64,000 nt of DNA. It comes from Photorhabdus namnaonensis (GTDB taxonomy: Bacteria; Pseudomonadota; Gammaproteobacteria; Enterobacterales; Enterobacteriaceae). The position numbers were made by a program, and so were the translations under genes. The notes beneath the pieces were generated by a model that did no database searches, was not told the DNA's origin, and saw only the letters and a list, made by a program, of their open reading frames with translations. The stretch spans positions 188,155 to 252,154 of the forward strand of contig NZ_LOIC01000061.1 in NCBI RefSeq assembly GCF_001684335.1. The letters are read 5' to 3'. Of this stretch, positions 49,289 through 60,500 are shown piece by piece. Every line of letters starts with the position of its first letter. Within the stretch, counting starts at the first letter, position 1.

Positions 49289-50620
49289 ATGGATAGCGCT
49301 AAAACAGTCAGTATTCAACATGTTATTAATAATCAAAGATTCTCTAAAGTTCAATGGCAAGTATTAATTCTCTGTTTCTTAATTGTTGTTATTGATGGTT
49401 TTGATACGGTATTAATGGGGTATATTGCGCCAGCCGTGGTTAATGATTTTAAAGTAGACGGCGCTGTTCTTGGGCCAGCTATGAGCGCCGCTCTTGTTGG
49501 GTTATCGTTGGGGTCGATTTTTGCCGGTCCACTTGCAGATCGGTTTGGTCGAAGGTCAGTGTTGACAATATCCGTCACTGTTTTTGGTCTATTGAGTCTC
49601 GCTACCGCTGTTGCAGATTCAATACAGACATTAACTATTTTGCGTTTTTTGACTGGGCTAGGTCTTGGTGCGGCAATGTCAAATGCAATAACTTTAATAT
49701 CTGAATATGCACCAGAGAATCGGCGATCTTTGTTAATAAATATTGTTTTTTGTGGTTTTCCTCTCGGTGCCGCGGTAGGTGGAGTCATTTCCGCATGGAT
49801 TATTCCACATTTTGGCTGGCAGGGCGTTTTGATTTTAGGGGGTATTCTGCCGTTATTTCTATCGCTATTTCTCTTTTTTCTATTACCTGAATCACTTAGA
49901 TATTTGGCTTTGAAAGGTGGTTCAGAGGATAATAATAATATAAGACGAATTTTGTCTAAAATGACCGGCGATACTTTAAATGATATAAACAAATTTACTT
50001 TTGATGGAGAAGAAGTTATATATAAATCGTCAATTAAAACGGTTTTATCTAATCGATTCTTAGTTGGGACGACAATGTTATGGATAACCTATTGCATGGG
50101 AGCATTGGTTTTTTATGTTCTGACAAGTTGGATGCCGTTTTTAATGAACGATGTTGGTTTCAGTATTAGCATGGCGGCGACACTGACAGGGTTATTTCCT
50201 TTGGGAGGCGTAATTAGTACGGTCTTTTCCGGTTGGTTAATGGATCGAATTAATCCTCATAAAGTGGTTGCAACTAATTATGCCCTGGCTGGTATTTTGG
50301 TCTTTTTTATTGGTCAGGAAGAAAATGTATTATTATTGAGTATTCTTATATTTCTTGCCGGGATAACGATGAATGGCGCTCAGGCGTCGATGGGTGCAAT
50401 CTCTGCACAGTTTTATCCTACTCATTGTAGGGCGACGGGTGTTGCCTGGATGTTAGGGTTTGGAAGATTCGGTGGGATTTTCGGTATCTTATTTGGTGCA
50501 GAACTGATCAAGCTTGAATTAAGTCATGGCACTATTTTTGCCATTTTATCCATTCCAGCTATTATAGCTGCTTTATCATTAACATTTAAGGATGTGAGTT
50601 ATAGAAGATATAAAATTTAA
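49289..50620 (+). CDS. MFS transporter, aromatic acid:H+ symporter type
   Basis: A 443-aa transporter with twelve helices and AAHS-family features. Helix 1 has ILCFLIVVIDGFDTVLMGYI with the conserved DGFD acid motif, and the loop has GPLADRFGRRSVL (GxxaDrxGRR). Then come RFLTGLGLGAAMSNAITLISEYAP and LLPESLRYL. Relatives such as PcaK and MhpT import aromatic acids. It is separated from the ligase gene by 288 bases and from the NRPS by nearly 900, so it may be independent. Confidence 0.85.
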   Translation: MDSAKTVSIQHVINNQRFSKVQWQVLILCFLIVVIDGFDTVLMGYIAPAVVNDFKVDGAVLGPAMSAALVGLSLGSIFAGPLADRFGRRSVLTISVTVFGLLSLATAVADSIQTLTILRFLTGLGLGAAMSNAITLISEYAPENRRSLLINIVFCGFPLGAAVGGVISAWIIPHFGWQGVLILGGILPLFLSLFLFFLLPESLRYLALKGGSEDNNNIRRILSKMTGDTLNDINKFTFDGEEVIYKSSIKTVLSNRFLVGTTMLWITYCMGALVFYVLTSWMPFLMNDVGFSISMAATLTGLFPLGGVISTVFSGWLMDRINPHKVVATNYALAGILVFFIGQEENVLLLSILIFLAGITMNGAQASMGAISAQFYPTHCRATGVAWMLGFGRFGGIFGILFGAELIKLELSHGTIFAILSIPAIIAALSLTFKDVSYRRYKI

Positions 50621-51512
50621 ATTAATGTTGTTATTGGTCTTTATGATTCTAATAAATAATTTGATATGGTTATTTAGCCATAAGTATATTTAGTGAAAAA
50701 GTTATTTTTTCATATTTAAAATTTGAATGAGATATAAGATGTCTTAAAATTAAATTATTTAAATGTGAGGATGTTTAATTTGTGCGATAGTAAATATTAT
50801 TGATTAGTATATAGATTGCGTTGTGTATTATTATAAAGCAATGAAAAATTAAGTTGTTTTAATTTGAAATTATTTCTTGGTTGTTGTTGATATAATAACA
50901 TTTGTATTTTTTTATGGTCTGATTATTACGGGGTATATATAGTCAAGTTAAATATAATTTGTGTTTGTCCATTTGTAGTATATTCATTAGTGGTATTGTC
51001 TTATTGCTGAAAAATAATTTTTTATGAATTATTTTTAGCTTGACGTTATATTTTGATATGATTGAATATGCAGGATTATTCTATGCCTATTGAATAACCG
51101 TATTTGGAATTAGTATATACTTTTATTATTGGAATAGAGATTGTTTTATAGGTGATTGTCAAAGTAATATTTTGATAATTAAATGTAAATTGGTCTATTT
51201 TGTCTTTAAAAACACTTGGTTTGTTTGTGAAATGGTTTTAATTTGGCATTAATGGAAAGTGGATAAAATATAAAGGTTATTGGGTGGTTATGGATAATAA
51301 ATATAGTTAATGATTAAGTTTTTAATTATGTAATATCAGCGTCCGTCAACGAAAATTACAGTCAATTAATCGATCTGTAACATCCGGTATCTGAGTTTCT
51401 TGGATGGATAGCCGATGTGTTTATTTTTGGGCAAGAAGTAGGAGAGAAACATTAGTGATGACTGTCGGGAATGACGGTTTTCAAATTTCTAACAGATTCA
51501 TTGAGGTAGTAG
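50621..51512. other. Long AT-rich leader upstream of the NRPS
   Basis: About 890 bases, strongly AT-rich, with no open frame worth calling and no RNA gene I recognise. It presumably contains the NRPS promoter and perhaps H-NS-type silencing sites. The final part (51480-51512) carries TTGAGGTAGTAG, the ribosome site of the NRPS. Confidence 0.5.
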
Positions 51513-54500
51513 ATGAAAAATAACATTGCTAAAGTGGGAAGTGCGTTTAAAACTCAGACGTCAGAAAATATGACCGACGCAAATGACGTTTCGCAACAGA
51601 TTCAAAATACAAAGAATATCCTTCAGAGACTTACACCTAGTGAATTATTTTGGTATGAGCGTCTTACTGCTTTGCAACCCCTCCAGTTACCTTTCGAAAC
51701 CGCCGGAGAACAAACAGAACCCAGATGGACAATGAGCGCCTGGCAGTCCCCTCTACCAAAAAATGGGGAAGAGGAGCCATTGCGAATGTTGTTGCAGACT
51801 TTTGTCATTTACCTTGCACGCTTGACTCAACAGACCTCATTCCAAATCGGTTGGCGTGTGGATGTAGATGAGGTAAAAGATGAATCAGCAAATCTGGCGA
51901 CGGTGGTGCCTATGGCCGTTGAGGTAGCGCTTGATAAGCCTTGGCGTGAGGTAACTGGCTGGGTTGATGACGAGCTATCCCGGTTGGCGCGGCACGGTAC
52001 ATTTAGTTGTGATCTCTTCTCTTGTTCTCCTTCATTGCATGCTATCCCGGCGTTGGCAACCAGTCGGCCGTGGCGAGTCGCCGTCTCGTTGATAAAGGAT
52101 GATAGGCCACGTGATCAAAAGGTATCCGGCGAATTGCTAACCTTCCAGATAAATGAACAGGGCGGTTTTCGCTGGATCTATGATGAAAACCGCCTGAGCA
52201 CGGAAGTTGTTTTACGGATGAGTGAGCACTTACAGGTGTTGGCTGCATCGAACAGGATGGGGGATGAAATTCCCGTCAGGCAGCTTCATTTATTGCCTGA
52301 GGCTGAACGTACATTATTACTGGAAACTTGGAACGCCACTGAAACCCCTTATCCTGACCCGTTATGTATTCATCAGGTATTTGAGCGACAGGTAGAACAA
52401 ACTCCGGAGGCCACGGCGTTAGAGTACCAAGGGCAGAGCCTCAGTTATGCTGAATTAAATGCTTGCGCTAACCGCCTTGCTCATCAACTGATTGAATTAG
52501 GCGTCATACCGGACCAGCGAGTAGCGATCTGTATGGCCCGCTCCCCGGCGATGGTGGTGGCGCTGTTGGCGGTGCTGAAAGCCGGCGGGGCCTATGTGCC
52601 GCTGGATTCAACCTATCCGGCGGAACGTCTGGCGTATATCCTGAGTGATACCGCTCCGCCGGTGGTATTGGTTGACGCGGCTGGGCGGGCGGCGTTGGGG
52701 GACGCCGCACTGGCCGGGTTGACCGTGCTTGACCCGAATATCCAGCCTGACCAACCGGATAGCAATCCATTGGTGACCGCGTTGACGCCACGGAGTCTGG
52801 CCTATGTGATTTACACCTCCGGTTCAACCGGGCAGCCGAAAGGGGTGATGATAGAACATCAGGCGATTTATCAACGTTTTCTGGGCTTTAATGACACCTA
52901 TGCCGTCACTGTGCAAGATCGGGTGCTGCAATTTGCCGCGTTTGCGTTTGATGTTTCAGTGGAGGAATTTTTCTCGACATTATGCAACGGGGCCACACTG
53001 GTTATCCGGGATGATAGCTGGTTGGCTTCGGTGCAGGAATTTATTGCTTTAACTCGGCGACATCATATTACGATCGTTTCTTTGCCGACCCTATTCTGGT
53101 CTGAATTGGCGGCCAGAGACAAGGGATTACCGTTGCCGGATTGTCTCCGGCTCATCATGATTGGTGGCGAGGCGGTGAAAAAGAACGCCATTCAGGACTG
53201 GTTTATGCAGGAAGGCTACCGGCCCCGGTTGTTGAACGGTTATGGCCCGACGGAAAATACCGTGACGGTAACTTATAAGGAGATATTATCCCCGGATGAT
53301 GCCTATTCTATCGGTCGCCCGGTTAAAAATTCCCGCATCTACCTGTTGGACAAAGAGAGACAACCGGTTCCATTGGGTGGCATTGGAGAAATGTATATTG
53401 GCGGTGTGGGTGTGGCTCGGGGTTATCTGAACCGACCTACATTGAGCGCGGAACGTTTTTTACCTGATCCCTTTAGTCCGGCATCAAACGCGCGGATGTA
53501 TCGCTCCGGGGATTTGGCTCGCTTTCTGCCGGACGGTGATCTGGAATTCCTAGGCCGTAACGATGAACAGGTTAAAATCCGCGGCTTCCGGGTTGAGTTG
53601 GGGGAAATTGAAACCCGTTTGGTGGAACACCCGGCGGTACAAGAGGCGGCGGTGCTGGCATGGGATGATGGGCGGCACAAACGGCTGGTCGCTTATATAG
53701 CGGCGGAAGCACACGAGAAATTGGCTGCTGATTTACGTGAATACTTGAGTACGATTTTACCTGACTATATGGTTCCGGTAGCTTTTGTTCGTCTGGATAC
53801 CTTCCCGCAGACGCCGAGCGGCAAACTGGATCGTCGGTCATTACCGGCGCCAAGAGAGGAGGATTTTGCCCGTCAGATTTATCAGGCGCCGCAAGGGGAG
53901 GCTGAGATCACTTTGGCAGCTATCTGGCGTGAATTATTAGGCATTGAACAGATAAGTCGGCATGACAGTTTCTTTGCGTTAGGCGGCCATTCACTGCTTG
54001 CTGTACGCATGATTGAACGTCTGCGTCACTTGGGATTGACGCTAACGGCGCGTGATCTGTTCCAGTCACCGGTGCTGTCAGCGCTGGCCCAAGCGTTGGG
54101 ACAGCATCAGGCCGTGATAATACCGCCTAACGTCATCACTCCCACTACCACGGCGCTGACGCCGGAGATGTTGCCATTGATTGATCTGACCCAAAATGAG
54201 ATTGATCACATCGTTGAACTGGCGCCGGGCGGGATGACCAATATTCAGGATATCTATGCATTGTCGTCGTTGCAGGATGGTATTCTGTTCCACCATCTGT
54301 TGGAACAGGAAGGCGACCCGTATCTGTTGCTCTATCCTGTGGTCTTTGCTAACCGATCTCTGCTGGACCGTTATCTGGCGGCGGTGCAACTGGCGATTGA
54401 TCGTCATGACACCCTGCGGACGGCTTTTATTTGGCAAGGATTGTCAGCCCCGGCACAAGTGGTCTTGCGCCGAGCACAGTTGCCCGTGACGGAGCTGACG

Positions 54501-57500
54501 CTAGACCCGGCTGACGGCCCGGTGATTGACCAGTTAACCCAGCGTTTTGATCCGAGTCAGTATCGTCTTGATCTGGGGCAGGCTCCGTTATTGCATTTTG
54601 TTATCGCTCAGGAAACGGATGGTCGTTGGTTCTTACTGGAAGTGCAGCATCACTTAATTGGCGACCATGAAACGATGGAAGTGATGCACCGTGAAGTGCG
54701 GGCCTATTTTGCCGGGCAGGAAGAGCGCCTGCCTACGCCAGCGCCTTTCCGCAATCTGGTGGCTCAGTCCCGGTTGGGGGTGAGTCAGGCAGAGCATACC
54801 CGTTTCTTTACCGATATGTTGGCGGAGGTGGATGAGCCAACGTTGCCATTCGGACTGGCGGAGGTGCATCGTGATGGATCTCGCATGACGGAATCCTATC
54901 GGATGCTAACCACTTCATTAAATGATCGCCTGCGCAGTCAAGCCCGGCGTTTGGGCATCAGTCTGGCGGCGTTGTGTCATCTGGCCTGGGCGCAAGTGTT
55001 ATCGCGTATCAGCGGGCAAGAGAAAGTGGTGTTTGGCACCGTCCTGTTTGGGCGTATGGCGGCGGGAGAAGGGGCAGACAATGGAATGGGGCTGTTTATG
55101 AATACCTTGCCGTTGCGGTTGGACATCGATGATACCCCGGTACAGGAGAGTGTGCGGGCGGTTCATTTACGATTGGCTGAATTACTGGAGCATGAGCATG
55201 CTTCACTGGCGCTGGCTCAGCGGTGCAGTGGAATACAAGGTGATAGCCCACTCTTTAGTGCCCTGTTCAACTATCGCCATAATGAGCCACTGCCGGCGCT
55301 GGATGAGACAATGGCCGGGATTGAATTCTTGGGGGAACAGGAACGGACCAACTATCCATTTGGCCTATCGGTAGAGGATGGTGGTTCTACGTTAGGGTTG
55401 ACCGCTCAGGTGGTACAACCGTTTGAGTCAGAGAGACTATGCGGTTATATGCAGCAGGCGTTGGAAAGTCTGGTGGAAGCCCTTGAACAGGCCCCGGAGA
55501 CGCCGATACGTGTGCTAAATGTCCTGCCCGAAACGGAACGGATGCTGTTACTGGAAACCTTGAATGCTACTGAAACCCCCTATCCTGACCCGCTATGTAT
55601 TCATCAACAGTTTGAACAACAGGTAGAAAAAACCCCGGAAGCGACTGCGTTAGTCTATGAAGAGCAGACTCTCAGTTATGCCGAATTAAATGCTCTCGCC
55701 AACCGTCTTGCCCACCAACTGATTGCATTGGGCCTGATACCAGATCAGCGGGTGGTGATTTGCATGGCGCGTTCACCGACGGTAGTGGTGGCTTTGTTGG
55801 CGGTGCTGAAAGCGGGCGGGGCTTATGTACCGCTTGACCCGACTTATCCGGGAGAACGTCTGGCGTATATCTTGAATGATACGGCCCCGTCAGTGGTATT
55901 AGTTGATGAAGCTGGTCGTGCGGCGCTTGGCGAACAGGCACTGGCCGGGCTGACGGTATTTGACCCGAATATTCTGCCGGACCAGCCGGACAATAATCCA
56001 CAGGTTGCCGAATTGACGCCGCAACATCTGGCTTATGTCATCTATACCTCCGGTTCAACCGGGCAGCCGAAAGGGGTGCTGATAGAACATCAGGCGCTGT
56101 ATCAACGTCATCTGGGATTTAATGACACTTATGCCGTCACTGCGCAAGACCGGTTATTACAATTTGCCTCTTTTGCGTTTGATGTTTCAGTAGAGGAATG
56201 CTGCTTGTCATTGTGTAATGGCGCCACGTTAGTGATGCGTGATGAGCGTTGGCTAACTTCTATGCAGGAATTTATTACCTTAGCCCGGCAAAACCGTATC
56301 ACGGTGATGTCTCTGCCGGCGTTATTTTGGTCCGAACTGGTTGCCAGAGATAATGGGTTATCGTTACCGGATTGCCTCAGACTCATCATCATTGGGGGTG
56401 AGGCGGTGAAAAAAAGCGCCGTTCAGGATTGGTTTACGCAGGAAATCCACCGACCTCGACTGTTGAACGCCTATGGCCCGACGGAAAATACCGTGACGGC
56501 GACCTGTAAGGAGATATTATTCCCGACAGATGATCGTTCTATCGGTCGGCCGGTTAAAAATACCCGTATTTACCTGCTGGACAAATACGGTCAGCCCGTC
56601 CCATTAGGCTGCGTTGGCGAAATGTATATTGGCGGCGTGGGTGTAGCACGGAGTTATCTTAACCAGCCGGAATTGAGTGCGGAACGTTTTATAGCCGATC
56701 CCTTTAGTCCGGTATCCGGTGCGCGAATGTATCGTACCGGCGATTTAGCCCGCTACCTGCCGGATGGAGAGCTGGAATTCCTGGGTCGTAACGACGAGCA
56801 GGTAAAAATTCGGGGCTTCCGGATCGAACTAGGGGAGATTGAAGCCAGGTTGATAGAACACCCGGCGGTACGAGAGGCGGCGGTGCTGGCATTGGACGAC
56901 GGGCAACACAAACGGCTGGTCGCCTATGTGGCAGCGGAAGCGCATGAGAGATTAGCTGCTGATTTGCGTGAATACTTGAGTGCCATTTTACCTGATTATA
57001 TGGTTCCGGTGGCCTTTGTACGTATGGATGCTTTCCCGCAGACGCCGAACGGCAAGCTAGATCGCCGGGCATTACCGGCGCCGCGGGAAGAGGATTTTGC
57101 CCGTCAGGTCTATGAAGCGCCGCAAGGGGAAGCTGAGATCGCCCTGGCTGCTATCTGGAGTGAGTTATTGGGTATTGAGCAGATTAGCCGACATGACAGC
57201 TTCTTTGTGTTGGGCGGCCATTCATTGCTCGCTGTACGCATGATTGAACGCTTGCGTCACTTGGGGTTGACACTGACGGCACGGGCTCTGTTCCAATTTC
57301 CGGTGTTGTCAGATTTGGCCCAAACATTGGGACAACATCAGGCTGTCGTGGTGCCGCCTAACGTCATCACCCCGGCCACTACGACGCTGACGCCGGCGAT
57401 GTTGCCGCTGATTGATCTCACTCAGACTGATATTGATCGCATCGTCGGGCAGGTGCCGGGTGGAGTGGCTAATATTCAGGATATCTATGCCTTGTCGCCG

Positions 57501-60500
57501 TTGCAGGACGGTATCCTGTTCCATCACCTGTTGGAACAGAAAGGTGACCCGTATCTGTTGCTCTATCCGGTGATCTTTGAGAATCGCTCGTTATTGGACC
57601 ATTATCTGGCGGCGGTACAACAGGCGATTGATCGCCATGACATCCTGCGTACCGCTTTTATCTGGCAAGGGTTGTCAGTGCCGGCGCAGGTGGTTTGGCG
57701 TCAGGCTCGGTTGCCTGTGACGGAGCTGACGCTGGACCCGGCTGACGGCCCAGTCATTGACCAGTTAACCCGGCGTTTTGATCCGGGGCACTATCGCCTT
57801 AATTTGAGTCAGGCGCCGTTACTGAGTTTTATCATCGCTCAAGAAACCGATGGCCGCTGGTTCTTACTAGAATTGCAGCATCACTTGATTGGCGACCATG
57901 AAACGTTGGAAGTGATGCACCGTGAAGTGCGGGCCTATTTTACCGGGCAAGTGGATAGCCTGCCGGCGCCGGTTCCTTTCCGCAATCTGGTGGCTCAGAC
58001 CCGGTTGAAGGGGGATCAGGCAGCGCATACCCGTTTCTTTACCGACATGTTGGCGGAGGTGGATGAGCCAACATTCCCATTCGGACTGGCGGAAGTGCAT
58101 CGTGACGGATCTGAAATGAGGGAATTTAACCGGATGTTGGCGCCTGAGCTGAATGATCGTCTGCGCGGCTTGGCCCGGCGTTTTGGCGTCAGTTTGGCGG
58201 CGTTGTGTCATCTGGCATGGGCGCAGGTACTGTCACATACCAGTGGTCAAGAGAAAGTGGTGTTTGGCACCGTCCTGTTTGGGCGCATGGAAGCGGGAGA
58301 GGGGGCAGACAATGGCATGGGGCTGTTTATGAATACCCTGCCGTTGCGATTGGATATCGATGATACCCCGATACAGGACAGCGTGCGTGCGGTACATTTG
58401 CGCCTGGCCGGGTTGCTGGAGCATGAGCATGCTTCACTGGCGCTGGCCCAACGGTGCAGTGGTATTGCCAGCGGTACGCCACTCTTTAGCGCTCTGTTCA
58501 ACTATCGACATAACGCCTTATCGGCAATGTCGGACGACATCATCAGTGGTGTTGAATTTCTGGACGGACAGGAGCGGACTAACTACCCATTTGGGCTATC
58601 GGTGGAAGATGGTGGTTCCACGTTGGGGCTAACCGCTCTGGTGGTGCAGCCGTTTGCGCCAGAGAGACTATGCGATTATATGCAGCAGGCGCTGGAAAGT
58701 CTGGTGGAAGCCCTTGAACAGGCTCCGGAGACACCGGTACGGGCGCTGAACATCCTGCCTGAAACGGAACGTGCATTATTATTGGAAACCTGGAATACCA
58801 CGGAAAACCCGTATCCTGACCCATTATGTGTTCACCAACTGTTTGAGCGACAGGTAGAGAAAACCCCGGAGGCGACTGCGTTAGTCTATGAAGAGCAAAG
58901 TTTCAGCTATGCCGAATTAAATGCTCGCGCCAACCGCCTTGCCCATCAACTGATTACATTAGGCGTCGTACCGGATCAAAGAGTAGCGATTTGCATGGCA
59001 CGTTCACCGGCGATAGTGGTGGCATTGTTGGCGGTGCTAAAAGCTGGCGGGGCTTATGTGCCGCTGGACCCGACTTATCCGGGAGAACGTCTGGCGTATA
59101 TTTTGGATGATACGGCCCCGTCCGTGGTACTGGTTGATGAAGCTGGCCGGACGGCGCTTGGCGAACAGGCACTAGCCGGGTTGACGGTACTTGATGTGAA
59201 TACCCTGCCAGATCAGCCGGACATTAACCCACAGGTGACCGGGTTGACGCCACAACATCTGGCTTATGTTATCTATACTTCCGGCTCAACCGGGCAGCCG
59301 AAAGGGGTGATGATAGAACATCAGGCGGTGTATCAACGTCATCTGGGTTTTAACGAGACTTATGCGGTCACTGCGCAAGACCGGCTGTTACAATTTGCCT
59401 CTTTTGCGTTTGACGTTTCAGTAGAAGAGTGCTGCTTGTCACTATGTAATGGCGCTACATTGGTCATGCGCGATGAGCGTTGGCTGACTTCGATGCAGGA
59501 ATTTATTGCCTTGGCTTGGCAGAACCGTATCACAGTAATGTCGCTGCCGGCGCTATTTTGGTCTGAACTGATTGCCAGAGATAACCCATTACCGCTACCG
59601 GATTGCCTCAGATTCATCATTATTGGTGGTGAAGCGGTTAAAAAGAGCGCTATTCAAGACTGGTTTGCGCGGGAAACCCACCGTCCTCGGCTGTTGAACG
59701 CCTATGGTCCGACGGAAAATACCGTGACGGCGACCTGTAAGGAGATATTATCCCTGGCTGATGATAGTTCTATCGGTCGACCGCTTAAAAATACCTGCGT
59801 CTACCTACTGAACAGATATGGTCAACCCGTCCCATTAGGTTGCGTTGGTGAAATGTATATTGGCGGCGTCGGTGTAGCACGGGGTTATCTTAACCAGCCG
59901 GAATTGAGTGCGGAACGTTTTATAGCCGATCCCTTTAGTCCGGTATCCGGTGCGCGGATGTATCGCACAGGGGATTTGGCCCGTTACTTACCGGACGGTA
60001 ATCTAGAATTTCTGGGCCGTAACGACGAGCAGGTAAAAATTCGGGGTTTCCGTATTGAGCTAGGGGAGATTGAAATCCGGTTGTTGGAACACCCGGCGGT
60101 GCAAGAGGCGGCGGTGTCGGTGTGGGAGGATGGTCGAGACAAACATTTGGTCGCCTATGTGGTAGCGGGAGCGGATGAAGATCTGACGGCCAGTTTGCGT
60201 GCTCACTTGAGTGCCATTTTGCCGGATTATATGGTGCCGTCAGCTTTTGTACGTCTGGATATCTTCCCGCAAACCCCGAACGGCAAGCTAGATCGCCGGG
60301 CATTACCGGCGCCGCGGGAGGAAGATTTTTCCCGTCAGGTCTATGAAGCGCCACAAGGGGAAACTGAGACAGCTCTGGCGGCTATTTGGTGTGAGTTATT
60401 GGGTATTGAGCGGGTCAGTCGACATGACAACTTCTTCGCATTAGGCGGCCATTCATTGCTTGCTATGCGAATGACCAATATTGTTGCTGGTCGAGGAATG

